The notes beneath the pieces were generated by a model. It ran no database searches. It was not told where the DNA came from and was given only the letters and a program-made list of their open reading frames with translations. A stretch of DNA of 64,000 nt from Pseudobutyrivibrio sp. GTDB taxonomy: Bacteria > Bacillota > Clostridia > Lachnospirales > Lachnospiraceae. Positions 1 through 8,135 of the stretch are shown here, piece by piece. The stretch lies in the NCBI RefSeq assembly GCF_015057185.1, contig NZ_SVEV01000013.1:1-64000 (forward strand), written 5' to 3'. Position 1 is the first letter of the stretch. Every line of letters starts with the position of its first letter. The translations under genes were made by a program, and so were the position numbers.

Positions 1-222
1 TACCTTTTTCAAAATTGTCCAGACATGAGAAAGACACATGCTAATAAAAGATGCGAGTCTTTGCATATTAGGAAAACAAAATATTCTTGCGCTGTGTGAG
101 CCAGGGGTGGCTGGGGGGAAGTGGCCCTAGACGGCGAAGCAAGAAAATATGAGGTGGCAAGCACTGGGGTCCACAAGATAATTGGAAGATCGGTAGTGGG
201 AAGGGCAAGGAAAGGTGGGCGT
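1..222. repeat. Third half-copy of the dispersed palindromic element (cut by window edge)
   Basis: The reverse complement of this stretch aligns with the left arm of the large palindrome at 46641-47392. The best block, about 1-100 here against about 46785-46877, is nearly identical apart from a few substitutions and single-base indels. The outer end, next to the terminator at 223-255, keeps the CCCACC-rich sequence found in both other arms. The inner part would continue left of base 1. An 87-codon open frame crosses it, but it has no ribosome binding site and is best explained as chance. No gene is seen in 1-272. Confidence 0.8.
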
Positions 223-255
223 AAAAAAAGGAACCATCGGTTATGCGATGGTCCC
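223..255 (-). terminator. Intrinsic terminator of the DUF1292 gene
   Basis: Read on the minus strand, a 10-base stem (230-239 with 246-255, one mismatch) with a short loop is followed by a run of seven T at 223-229. It lies 18 bases after the stop codon of the DUF1292 gene and abuts the repeat element. Confidence 0.8.
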
Positions 256-272
256 GTAAGGTTTAAGTACAT

Positions 273-533
273 TTAGTTCATGTCCATGTATGCCTCAGCA
301 ATTCTTTGGTAGTCGATTTGGTTGGTGATTTTTTCGACTTTGAAGTCGTCTTCGCCAACTTTAACGCGGTAGATGAAGCAACCTTCGTCGCTGACTGTGT
401 CCCCATCTACGAGTGCCGCTGCAACATATCCTTTGTTTTCGAATTCGAACTGGTCGATAACAGCTAATTCGACCTCCTGTCCGTCTTTGGTATTTACAAC
501 GAATGTAATGTACTCTTTGAATTCATTATCCAT
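273..533 (-). CDS. DUF1292 domain-containing protein
   Basis: The product is 86 residues, soluble and acidic. It matches the pattern of the DUF1292 family of short Firmicutes proteins: an N-terminal strand of the type ITFVVNTKDGQEVE, then EFENKGYVAAAL and a late EGCFIYRV segment before a helical C terminus. The family's function is unknown. In many Clostridia such genes lie near yrzL/ruvX-type housekeeping genes, but neighbours to the left are not visible. The ATG is preceded by AAGGAGGG at good spacing. It is probably monocistronic, with its own terminator at 223-255. Confidence 0.85.
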   Translation of the reverse strand: MDNEFKEYITFVVNTKDGQEVELAVIDQFEFENKGYVAAALVDGDTVSDEGCFIYRVKVGEDDFKVEKITNQIDYQRIAEAYMDMN

Positions 534-587
534 AGCGGGTGCCCTCCTTTAGGATTCAAATCCCCCCTGCTGTAGGCACTATTGTAC

Positions 588-613
588 ATTATAATTGTGT
601 TTAGTTTAAGCAA
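588..613 (-). promoter_or_regulatory. Possible promoter of the DUF1292 gene
   Basis: Minus strand TATAAT at 588-593. The best upstream hexamer, TTGCTT at 608-613, is only 14 bases away, so the -35 is weak or absent. Transcription would start about 45-50 bases before the ATG. Confidence 0.4.
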
Positions 614-700
614 AAAATATGAACTATATTAGAATAGCCTGTGTGCATGTGGTACATTTCACATTTTGTCCAAGATTTGGTCACAAACGGCGGAATATTG

Positions 701-2092
701 CTATTCTTTGGCTTCTGGTGGAACGGTGATAAACCTACTTGTTTTTTCCATGAGGATGTTGGCCTCGGCGGAAAGTTCCTCGAATACACTTCTCATTTCG
801 TCGATATTGCTTGTTTCATTTATTCCCATAGCAAAGCTTTGTAAATTGATTGCTGAGAATTGGATGTCTGAAATAATGTCATTGAAGGCTGATTTGATGG
901 AGTTTACTGAAATAGAGATATCGTTTAAATCTCCTTTGAGCTCTTCCATATCATCTACGGCTAGGTTTCCATGTTCCATTTCTCCAAGAATGTATTTCTC
1001 GTGGGCAATTACGTTGGAGAGTGTGTTAATCATGGCAGCCAGTTTGACTTGCATTTCTCCAATTTCATCATCTCCTGCATCAAAATCAACTTTTGTTTCA
1101 AATTTGCCTTGAACGATGTCGTCTAGGACTGGATTTATTTTTTCTATTGGGCTAAGAATTTTACGTATTGCGGCAGTCATGTCTGCTGTGGCTAATACTA
1201 TGCAGATAAGTGCTACAAATAAGCTAATTCTGATTCCACGATCAATGGTTTCAGCTATGATTTTTCTTGGGAAGGCCATGCCTACTATCCAGTCGCAATC
1301 ATCTATTTTTTCTGTCATGTAGAGCATGCTATGATTCCTGTAATCCTTGGCTTCGATAAAATCTCCACCTGGAGTGATTAATAGCTTTTCTAGCTCAGGC
1401 AGTGCTTCTTTTGCGTTAACTACATTATCCGGAGTTGGATTGTATTCTCCATTTGGATGAGATATGATATTCCCCTTTGAATCAATAAGGAACCCGTAAG
1501 CACCGTTCTCGTATCTGAGGGAGTTTACATATTCATTTATGTATGAAATTTCTGCATCAACGGCAACAACGCCAACCATTTCATAATCCATGAATACTGG
1601 AGTTGCTACTGTGGCCATCATAATGTCAGGGGTTGTTGCGCTAATATATGGGTCAATTATAGTTGTTTCCCCTGCTTCCTTGGCATCTTTGTACCATACT
1701 CTTTCGCGTGGATCTACACCTGCTGCAAAGGTTACACCTCGAGCCATGTACATTTTTCCTTCTTCGGTGGCCATATAGACATATTTCAATTCTGGATGAG
1801 TATCCGCAATCCGATTAATGATTCGTTTGATATGATAATCATCCAATATGCCCATTGCTTCAATGGAATCTGCCATGCCTACAGTGATTCCCTCCATGCC
1901 AGTAATCCATGAATTTATGTCACTTGCTGTAATGTGAGTTGCAAGTCGTAAATGCTCCTGCTGTGATTCTGCTGTTCGTCTAGTTAGATAAATCATATCC
2001 ACAACGCTGAGCAATATAACAGTGATAATAATGGCTTTTACTACTCGGCCTGCAACCTTCCTTCGGATTGAATTCTTACCAGAACGCTTCAT
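701..2092 (-). CDS. dCache-HAMP sensor related to chemoreceptors, lacking the signalling tip
   Basis: The 463-residue protein has a membrane segment at about 17-36, an extracellular double-Cache domain to about 285, a second membrane segment near 290-305, a HAMP domain, and about 90 further helical residues. The Cache part keeps the spacing of amino-acid-binding dCache domains: R131, W133, Y134, Y149 and D179 follow the R-x-W-Y, Y, D pattern, so an amino-acid-like ligand is possible (inference). A normal methyl-accepting chemotaxis protein continues for about 250 more residues with a highly conserved hairpin tip that binds CheA/CheW. That segment is absent; the protein ends soon after a second HAMP-like helix. 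GGAGGAG precedes the ATG. No chemotaxis or flagellar gene is nearby. Confidence 0.75.
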   Translation of the reverse strand: MKRSGKNSIRRKVAGRVVKAIIITVILLSVVDMIYLTRRTAESQQEHLRLATHITASDINSWITGMEGITVGMADSIEAMGILDDYHIKRIINRIADTHPELKYVYMATEEGKMYMARGVTFAAGVDPRERVWYKDAKEAGETTIIDPYISATTPDIMMATVATPVFMDYEMVGVVAVDAEISYINEYVNSLRYENGAYGFLIDSKGNIISHPNGEYNPTPDNVVNAKEALPELEKLLITPGGDFIEAKDYRNHSMLYMTEKIDDCDWIVGMAFPRKIIAETIDRGIRISLFVALICIVLATADMTAAIRKILSPIEKINPVLDDIVQGKFETKVDFDAGDDEIGEMQVKLAAMINTLSNVIAHEKYILGEMEHGNLAVDDMEELKGDLNDISISVNSIKSAFNDIISDIQFSAINLQSFAMGINETSNIDEMRSVFEELSAEANILMEKTSRFITVPPEAKE

Positions 2093-2221
2093 TTAGACTC
2101 CTCCATATATGAAAAACACAAGAACCGTCATTTACTAGTTCCTGAACAACTTCTGGATGATAGGTACACTCCCCTTATTATCTATACTGCGATTTTATTA
2201 TATAAATACGAAGAATCCGTG

Positions 2222-2275
2222 AAAAAAATAGAGACTTATTGTGGAAAACCTGAGTATAAATCCACAATAAGTCTC
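2222..2275 (-). terminator. Intrinsic terminator of rsmJ
   Basis: A perfect 14-base stem (2231-2244 and 2261-2274 approximately) with a 16-17 base loop is followed on the minus strand by a T-rich run at 2222-2229. It lies directly after the rsmJ stop codon. Confidence 0.85.
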
Positions 2276-2280
2276 TTGAA

Positions 2281-2970
2281 CTAATTACGAGTGAAAACAA
2301 AGCAATCATAACGGATGGCTTTGCCTTCTAGTGAATAAGATGGCTTGCGGCCAGCAAGATATGGTCCCTTTACAGGGCGTTTTATTATAATACGCTTAGG
2401 ATTAGCTTTTACTGCTGCATCAAGGAGCTCCTCTTCGGTGGAGCAAGGGCTCTCCAGCTTCTGTAATAGCTGGAACTTTTTCTTAATCTTGGCCGTTTTG
2501 GTGCGACCTGGAAACATTGGGTCCAGCAAAATGCAATCCGGAAGATAATCAAGATTTTGCATGCCTTTAATGCTGTCGCATTTATGCAGCGTCATTCTCT
2601 CCACGATGGCTGACAGCTCTGGAATTTCCTGGGCGCGAGCCAAACCGTCCTCTAGAAGCAAGGCGATAATCTCGTCGAACTCGTACATCTCCACCTGAAA
2701 TCCCGCTGCAGCAAGAATAATAGAATCCTCACCAAAGCCTGCAGTGGCATCTATAATTTTTTGCGGCATAGGCTGACCCTTGATACGGGCTGCCTTTATC
2801 TGCATCTCTCGCTCTAGGTTGCTCTTTTTAAGTCTTGGGAGCATTTCTGTAAAATCCACCATAATGGATAGCTCACCGTCTGTTAGGACAAGGCCCTTAT
2901 CTGTGTATTCTAGGTAGACACCTGCGTTTTTTAGTTTTTCGTTGTATGTTGATAAGTTAGTCTTTGTCAT
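2281..2970 (-). CDS. rsmJ: RsmJ-like 16S rRNA guanine-N2 methyltransferase
   Basis: The 229-residue protein is a class I SAM-dependent methyltransferase of the RsmJ (YhiQ) family. In E. coli this enzyme makes m2G1516 in 16S rRNA. The SAM-binding motif DATAGFGEDS lies near residue 77, followed by an acidic strand end (EFDE), a DGLARA helix typical of RsmJ, and a catalytic DPMFPGR motif near residue 150. Length agrees with the family (about 230-250). The ribosome binding site is weak (GAAAAG). It is followed by a strong terminator, and upstream it is separated from the next gene by 124 bases. Confidence 0.8.
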   Translation of the reverse strand: MTKTNLSTYNEKLKNAGVYLEYTDKGLVLTDGELSIMVDFTEMLPRLKKSNLEREMQIKAARIKGQPMPQKIIDATAGFGEDSIILAAAGFQVEMYEFDEIIALLLEDGLARAQEIPELSAIVERMTLHKCDSIKGMQNLDYLPDCILLDPMFPGRTKTAKIKKKFQLLQKLESPCSTEEELLDAAVKANPKRIIIKRPVKGPYLAGRKPSYSLEGKAIRYDCFVFTRN

Positions 2971-3040
2971 GATTATGTCTTTTCAATAATATTATATTCA
3001 CCTTGTCATTTTCGAACAGTTTTCCCATTTGGACAATAAA

Positions 3041-3081
3041 AAATTTTACGGCTTAGAATAAGAATATACCATCTAAGCCGT
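3041..3081 (-). terminator. Terminator of the 200-residue membrane protein gene
   Basis: A perfect 10-base stem (3048-3057 with 3072-3081) is followed on the minus strand by a T-rich tract. It lies 13 bases after the stop codon at 3095. Confidence 0.75.
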
Positions 3082-3094
3082 ATTTTAAATTATT

Positions 3095-3697
3095 TTAAAA
3101 ACTTCCTGTCCTTGTCTCAATTGGATTGCAATTATCATCATAGAATGTATATTTCACTGTTCCATGAACATTGCTATCATATGGATCGAAGCCACCTCTA
3201 CCAAAATAGCCATATATAACTACTCTATTGCCACGCAATACTGGGCCAAAGTAAGAGTAATAATCAACGTTAACATGTGTAAAGGATCTTACTTCTGCAA
3301 CATATTTTTTTCCATCTATTTGCACTACGTGGTCAGGGTTATATGCAAATAAAGAAATAAAGGCGGATACGAGAATAGTAAGTAGAAGCAATGCTATACC
3401 TATTGTTCCTATAACAAAATGTTTGATATGACTCATTTTTCCATATGTTTTAAACCACCACCACCAAAATATCGCTATCCAACCTAGTATTGTCCAACCA
3501 ATTAAAATAAAAAGTGGTACTTCTCTAAATGTTAATCCAACTATATTTAGTATTAAATAAACAAGTGGAAATGCAGCTGTAAATATACAATGATTTCTAA
3601 AAAACGCTGATAACTTACTAACTTCCTCTATTTTTACAATTCGGTCCATCTCTAATCCTGCTTCTATTCGATAAAATATTTCAAGCTGAATGTGCAT
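3095..3697 (-). CDS. Hypothetical membrane protein
   Basis: The 200-residue product is not recognised. It has three likely membrane segments at about 39-60, 65-85 (with a WWWW cluster at its end) and 95-118, followed by an extracytoplasmic C-terminal domain of about 80 residues rich in Tyr, Phe and Gly. A shorter start at Met17 (MDRIVKIEE) is possible, because no clear ribosome binding site supports the first ATG. Codon use is AT-rich like its neighbours to 7230, unlike the flanking housekeeping genes. Downstream is a terminator at 3041-3081. Confidence 0.5.
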   Translation of the reverse strand: MHIQLEIFYRIEAGLEMDRIVKIEEVSKLSAFFRNHCIFTAAFPLVYLILNIVGLTFREVPLFILIGWTILGWIAIFWWWWFKTYGKMSHIKHFVIGTIGIALLLLTILVSAFISLFAYNPDHVVQIDGKKYVAEVRSFTHVNVDYYSYFGPVLRGNRVVIYGYFGRGGFDPYDSNVHGTVKYTFYDDNCNPIETRTGSF

Positions 3698-3754
3698 TTC
3701 TTCATCAATTATGCATAGGGAACTTCCATTGTATTGAAAATCCCCTATTTCTTT

Positions 3755-3801
3755 TATAATTATTATAATAATTATGTAGATTGTTGTTTCCGTTCGGAAT
3801 A
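3755..3801. repeat. Dispersed direct repeat, copy 1
   Basis: About 46 bases, beginning with an AT-rich stretch and containing ATGTAGATT, then TTGTTTCCGTT and GGAA. Copy 2 is at 8301-8346 in the same orientation and matches at about 40 of 46 positions. The two copies bracket the block of accessory genes 3949-8110. Confidence 0.55.
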
Positions 3802-3948
3802 TTTTGCTAGAAAAAGTAATGTAAAAGTTATTGATAATACTATCAATAATATAAATATAAGAATTTTGCTTGTTTTAAACATCGTCAAATGCTTTCTTCC
3901 TCGCGCAGTTTTAGTTCTTTATTCCCTGCAATATAATCCATTTCTCAT

Positions 3949-4305
3949 CTACACTACAAATAGTAGTTCTACAATCTTCATCTCGATGTAACTACCCACA
4001 AAACAATCAAAATATATAGATGCTATGCAAGATATTCCACAAGTTATAATCGCTATTGGAACAAAATATATTGGATGTTTAACATCCCTAATTGCCCAGA
4101 GTATATATATGTCTACAAGTAACAATAGTACGCAACTAATTATTGTAAAATACATTATGAATACAAAGTATTCAAGCCCCGAAGGATTTCCACCATTAAC
4201 TCTATAATCAATTGTTAAGATTAATTCTATAAGCACAAATCCCAGCAAATAAATAATTGTATATGATATATGTGCAATTTTTAATTCTCTAACTATGTCA
4301 TCCAT
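3949..4305 (-). CDS. Hypothetical three-helix membrane protein
   Basis: The 118-residue protein is almost entirely membrane-embedded, with likely helices at about 15-33, 48-70 and 80-100. GAAGGAA stands upstream of the ATG. No family was recognised. It belongs to the AT-rich accessory block between the two direct repeats and probably follows its own promoter, since the next gene upstream ends with a terminator at 4383-4415. Confidence 0.5.
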   Translation of the reverse strand: MDDIVRELKIAHISYTIIYLLGFVLIELILTIDYRVNGGNPSGLEYFVFIMYFTIISCVLLLLVDIYILWAIRDVKHPIYFVPIAIITCGISCIASIYFDCFVGSYIEMKIVELLFVV

Positions 4306-4382
4306 GTTTTCTATATTCCTTCATTTACTAACTCATTGGTTTTATTGTAGCATAATATATATCATTTTTTTATACTTACACA

Positions 4383-4415
4383 TACCCCAAAATAAGGAGC
4401 CCATATTGGCTCCTT
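4383..4415 (-). terminator. Terminator of the lysin-like gene
   Basis: A perfect 8-base stem (4394-4401 with 4408-4415) and a six-base loop, followed on the minus strand by TATTTTG. It lies 18 bases after the stop codon. Confidence 0.75.
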
Positions 4416-4432
4416 AACTTTATCGTATTTTA

Positions 4433-6769
4433 TTAAACACTTTCATTGCTAATTAATTCTTCTAAACATCCAATAAAAGTCTGTGTAATAACATCTCTAT
4501 ATTTGCGACTATATTTCCCAAAAGCCTCTTCAAACATATTATATTCTGTATATTGACCATCTACAAAAGGAATCAAAACATCTTCTAATGCATCGGCAGT
4601 AAATTCCCTAAGAAGGTTCTCTTTAAATAATGAATATCTCTTCTCGTATAATCGGTTAACATAATAATAATCACTGATAATTTCATATAATTTCATATTG
4701 TTGAAATCGTAAACCTTATACATATTGAATGCATCTTCATCCTGTCTTAAATCCTCTAATGAGAACCCATATTTACCTCTTACGTTATCATCTGGAAACA
4801 TATAATCGCAAAATTTACCTTCACTAAAAATATTTTCGTCCTTTGCATATATTGCTGCCGCTAATTGATGTAAATCCCCAGCCCAACCTGTGTACGCATC
4901 TATAACTTTTTCATCAATCGCCGCACTATTATAAATATATGCATTTAATGTTGCAGCAAAATGCTCTATTGGTAATGTTACGTGGTCTCTTGCTGTGTAT
5001 ATATAGAATTCTTCTATTGGAATCAATTCATCAGAACCATTCCACAATTGCTTGTACGTAATCTTTGATTCAAATAATTCATCACGCTTTCCAGCCAAAG
5101 AATTCCATGCTGTTCCTAATTTATAACCCGTTCCATATGCATTAGTTCTAAGATACTGCAAAAGAAATAGATTTGTTTCAGATATAGACGGCTCATAACC
5201 ATTTTTTTCTTTTAAATATCTTACTGCATAGTCATATAATTCCTTAAGCAATTCTATTGAATCGACATAATTCTCCTCTGGAACAATATATTTAGACTCT
5301 ATAGCTGTGCTTAGTGGAGATGCAATACACTTATCAATATTTAAATTACCACATTTTGTTTCATAAAATTGATCATATCTCCAATTAGATGGCATCTTCT
5401 GTCCGATATTTCCTGTAAAACCTGATGACATATCAGAAACGAAGCTTGCTTCTGCTAAATTTAACTCTTCCAACTTATTACAAAGCATTCTTGGTCCATA
5501 TACACCTACCTTATATTTATTTCCTAAAGTTTCATTAACCCCCTTAAAATATGGAATAAGGTATGTGTCTAAATCAGCAACCAAAACATCATAATCAGCT
5601 GCAAAATAAATCACTGTTGAATTCTGGAATCCAAGTCTTGCTGCAGCTTCTTTTGCTGACTTTGCATCATTTTTTCCTTGCGCTTTTGTGAAGTATGTAT
5701 TATTTCGTCCAGTTGTTTGATATATAGGAAATACTCTCATATCGGCAGCTGCAAGATTATTAATTTCATCACTTGTCAATTTCTTATTAAGCGTACCTCC
5801 CGATACATTTGTTAAGTATCGACCAACATCAGTATATCCTGCTGCTTTCAAGCTTTTTGCCATCTCCAGTGTTAGCTGTGTACTTGTATCACAAGCTGTA
5901 GCTGCTCTTGCAGTGTTGCCTCTACTTGAAAGTAATGAAGCCCATGTATTTTTTCCTGCAATACCATCAGCACCCAAGCATAAGAATTTTTGAAATTCAA
6001 ATACTGCATTATATGTATTGTTATCAAAAGTGCCATCCAAATCCCCTGGATAAAAACCATTAATTGTTAATCCCCATTTTAATAATCTCTTAGATGCGGT
6101 ATATCCTGTCTTTTTCACTGATAATGTAGGTGCTTTATTCATGGTACCATTTCCAAATACTCCATCAGCAGTCAACCCCCATTCTATCTGACAGCATTTA
6201 ATATAATTCTTATGTGACTTTCTTTCCCATTCTCCATTTGGCGCTGTCAGTCCAATTTTTTCGCCATAATATAAGTTCATATTCTTCTGAATCATATGTT
6301 TATAGTATGCATCACAATCTTTTTCACCTTTATATACATATCCATCGGTATTCATAATACCTTGAAGAATATAAGGTTTGACATCACCATCCTGAGCGAT
6401 TCCCGCGTCTGCCTGAAACTTTCTTACCGCTGACGCTGTTGAATCCCCATAAATTCCATCCATTTCCCCTGCATTATATCCTTTACACCATAATGATGCC
6501 TGTATAATGTGAACTATATTACTCACCTTGTTAGATCTTGTTATTCTAGAAGGCAAAGCTTTTAATGTTCCATTGCCAAAGTCACCATCGACTGTGACAG
6601 AACCGCCGTACTGCGAATTAATTTCAATTTGTAATGCCTGAATCAAACGTTTAAATGTTCCATTTCCCGTAATTCCATCCAGCTCATCATCACTGAATTT
6701 ACTAAATCCTGCCTTTCCTCCATATGTATTGTTTAACCATTTTTGTGTCTCTAAAACTTTTACATCCAT
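4433..6769 (-). CDS. Peptidoglycan-binding protein with DUF1906 glycoside-hydrolase-like domain
   Basis: The 778-residue product starts at MDVKVLETQ, chosen because GGAGAG precedes that ATG; an upstream ATG at 6808 lacks a site. The first 290 residues hold three to four peptidoglycan-binding type 1 modules, recognisable from repeated D-G-x-x-G-x-x-T segments (for example DGIYGDSTASAVRKFQ). Residues about 300-490 form a DUF1906 (Rv2525c-like) glycoside-hydrolase-like barrel, with DVGRYL, YFAADYD and GVYG motifs. The last 280 residues, with a GWAGDL motif, are not recognised. There is no signal peptide or membrane helix, so release needs lysis or a dedicated route. It lies 17 bases after a 41-codon gene and is probably co-transcribed with it. 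A phage-type endolysin or a secreted cell-wall hydrolase are both possible. Confidence 0.75.
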   Translation of the reverse strand: MDVKVLETQKWLNNTYGGKAGFSKFSDDELDGITGNGTFKRLIQALQIEINSQYGGSVTVDGDFGNGTLKALPSRITRSNKVSNIVHIIQASLWCKGYNAGEMDGIYGDSTASAVRKFQADAGIAQDGDVKPYILQGIMNTDGYVYKGEKDCDAYYKHMIQKNMNLYYGEKIGLTAPNGEWERKSHKNYIKCCQIEWGLTADGVFGNGTMNKAPTLSVKKTGYTASKRLLKWGLTINGFYPGDLDGTFDNNTYNAVFEFQKFLCLGADGIAGKNTWASLLSSRGNTARAATACDTSTQLTLEMAKSLKAAGYTDVGRYLTNVSGGTLNKKLTSDEINNLAAADMRVFPIYQTTGRNNTYFTKAQGKNDAKSAKEAAARLGFQNSTVIYFAADYDVLVADLDTYLIPYFKGVNETLGNKYKVGVYGPRMLCNKLEELNLAEASFVSDMSSGFTGNIGQKMPSNWRYDQFYETKCGNLNIDKCIASPLSTAIESKYIVPEENYVDSIELLKELYDYAVRYLKEKNGYEPSISETNLFLLQYLRTNAYGTGYKLGTAWNSLAGKRDELFESKITYKQLWNGSDELIPIEEFYIYTARDHVTLPIEHFAATLNAYIYNSAAIDEKVIDAYTGWAGDLHQLAAAIYAKDENIFSEGKFCDYMFPDDNVRGKYGFSLEDLRQDEDAFNMYKVYDFNNMKLYEIISDYYYVNRLYEKRYSLFKENLLREFTADALEDVLIPFVDGQYTEYNMFEEAFGKYSRKYRDVITQTFIGCLEELISNESV

Positions 6770-6785
6770 TTTTTTCTCTCCTTTT

Positions 6786-6911
6786 TTATTTTGAAATATT
6801 GTTATCAATTGTCCCTATTACATCTTCCAATGAATCAATCATAGTCATTAGAATTTCTAGAGCACTCTTGAGGTCATTCAATAGCCTCACTAATTCCATT
6901 AATTTCCCCAT
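6786..6911 (-). CDS. 41-residue amphipathic helical peptide
   Basis: The start is the ATG at 6911, which has AAAGGAGA seven bases upstream; a longer 67-codon frame has no ribosome binding site and would run into the terminator stem at 6945-7002. The peptide (MGKLMELVRLLNDLK and on) has hydrophobic residues at heptad spacing, so it should form an amphipathic helix or short coiled coil. It is not hydrophobic enough to be a holin with a full membrane span. It sits directly upstream of the lysin-like gene. Function unknown. Confidence 0.55.
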   Translation of the reverse strand: MGKLMELVRLLNDLKSALEILMTMIDSLEDVIGTIDNNISK

Positions 6912-6944
6912 ACAGATTTCTCCTTTCCTAAATACTTTTGCTGT

Positions 6945-7002
6945 AATAAAAAACGCCTGACAAAATGCTAAAGATTTAATCTCTAACATCTCGTCAGGCG
7001 TT
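6945..7002 (-). terminator. Terminator of the zinc ribbon gene
   Basis: A perfect 10-base stem (6952-6961 with 6993-7002) with a 31-base loop, followed on the minus strand by a T-rich tract at 6945-6951. It lies 15 bases after the stop codon at 7018. Confidence 0.65.
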
Positions 7003-7017
7003 GGTCACTACAAATCC

Positions 7018-7230
7018 TTACGATTGTGTGCCTATTTGCTCAGTACGAATTGTTTTGTTTGATATAGTAACTGAAACCACTGCTTTACATCTATTACATT
7101 TAATTTTAATAATTCCTATGGTAGACTCATCTACATCAAATAATCGTTTATTATTACAGCATGGACATGCAATGTGTTTTTCCATTCTCATCGCCTCCCA
7201 CTTGTTGTCTCTTTCACATTGCGTAACCAT
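7018..7230 (-). CDS. Small zinc ribbon protein (Com-like)
   Basis: The frame encodes 70 residues with two CxxC knuckles, CPCC and CNRC, about 20 residues apart, joined by an acidic loop and the strand IIKIKC. This layout recalls the Com family of phage translational regulators, but the similarity is only to the metal-binding pattern. Two starts compete: the ATG at 7230, with GAGGG eight bases upstream and a promoter placing the transcript start near 7252, and the ATG at 7185, with GGAGG eight bases upstream, giving 55 residues. A strong promoter is at 7259-7287. Confidence 0.6.
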   Translation of the reverse strand: MVTQCERDNKWEAMRMEKHIACPCCNNKRLFDVDESTIGIIKIKCNRCKAVVSVTISNKTIRTEQIGTQS

Positions 7231-7258
7231 TTTCTGTTCCCTCAGTAGCGATGACTAT

Positions 7259-7287
7259 ACTATATCAACCGCACATATGTTTGTCAA
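7259..7287 (-). promoter_or_regulatory. Strong sigma-70-type promoter for the zinc ribbon gene
   Basis: Minus strand TTGACA (7282-7287), a 17-base spacer, and TATAGT (7259-7264). This is close to consensus and directs transcription into the gene starting at 7230 or 7185. Confidence 0.75.
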
Positions 7288-7321
7288 GCGTTTTTCGAAA
7301 ATTTGTTCGTACATTTCTTAT

Positions 7322-8110
7322 TTATTCTTCCCCACCTACATTCTCATCAACAAATAGTTTAATGCAATTATGAATCATTTCCTCGTCATAATCTTGAAGT
7401 ATACCTGAAGCCATCCAGTAAGCATAGTCGCCACTCATGAACTCATCAATGCCATCCAATGATTCGCCATATCTAAACTCAATGTGGTACTCGCCTGCTG
7501 GAGTGTCACTAGTAAATGCAAAGTATGTGAATTCACCAGCATCTGCATCCTCTGTTTTAAATACATGGAAATAGCCAGGTAGTACGTCCTCTCCATGTAA
7601 TGCATCAATATCTTCAACATAGGTGTACTCATGGCTAAACACCTCGTTACCATCTGCGTCTTCTCCAGAGATTGTATTGCCATCTACAGTGAATGTTTTA
7701 ATACCATTCTCAAAGTAGCAATCAAATGTAAATGAACCATCAGCGTATTTTTCTACTGCTTCCTGTCCGGTCAATGTTCCAATATAAGATTCTGTAAGCA
7801 TTGAGTAATAGGTTTCAACTGTTTCTGGGTCTGTTTCATACTCGTTAATGCACTCAACCCACCAGTCCTTATATTCGTCTTTCATAAACTCAGGGAACAA
7901 TTCAACATATGTTCCTTGCAATGCTGTAAGATCATATCCAGATTCAGCTTCCTCTTCAGGTGCAGTTTCTGGCTGGGCTTCTTCAGCCTCAGTTGCTTCT
8001 TCCACGACATCATTGTCCGATGTTTCCTGATTATTTGTTTCTGTAGAACCGCATCCATAGAGTGATGCTGCCATAACTAATGTAAGTAATAAAGCGGTTT
8101 TTCTTTTCAT
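7322..8110 (-). CDS. ZinT-like lipoprotein
   Basis: The 262-residue precursor has a lipoprotein signal with lipobox LYGC (Cys20), then an acidic linker to about residue 57. The rest resembles the ZinT/YodA metal-binding domain: it opens with LTALQGTYVELFPEFM, where ZinT has WDGVWQSVYPYL, and ends with GEYHIEFRYG and a long tail helix, as in the ZinT C terminus. ZinT proteins bind zinc and hand it to a ZnuA/AdcA-type importer. Of the usual metal-ligand histidines in the AHFHIF motif only one is kept, so metal binding is uncertain. The upstream dyad and promoter (8136-8178) fit a metal-responsive repressor, which supports the assignment by context. Confidence 0.65.
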   Translation of the reverse strand: MKRKTALLLTLVMAASLYGCGSTETNNQETSDNDVVEEATEAEEAQPETAPEEEAESGYDLTALQGTYVELFPEFMKDEYKDWWVECINEYETDPETVETYYSMLTESYIGTLTGQEAVEKYADGSFTFDCYFENGIKTFTVDGNTISGEDADGNEVFSHEYTYVEDIDALHGEDVLPGYFHVFKTEDADAGEFTYFAFTSDTPAGEYHIEFRYGESLDGIDEFMSGDYAYWMASGILQDYDEEMIHNCIKLFVDENVGGEE

Positions 8111-8135
8111 AATTTTCTCCTTTCGAGTTATATAC

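Noticed and set aside
9-272. 87-codon open frame on the minus strand
   Set aside because: It lies in the repeat element and the terminator, has no ribosome binding site, and its counterpart in the other copies is not conserved as protein except for the shared nucleotide block.
3734-3991. 85-codon plus-strand open frame
   Set aside because: It overlaps the repeat and the end of the 118-residue membrane protein gene, has no ribosome binding site and an unlikely composition.
6786-6989. 67-codon version of the small peptide gene
   Set aside because: The first 26 codons cross the terminator stem and lack a ribosome binding site; the internal ATG at 6911 has a very good one.
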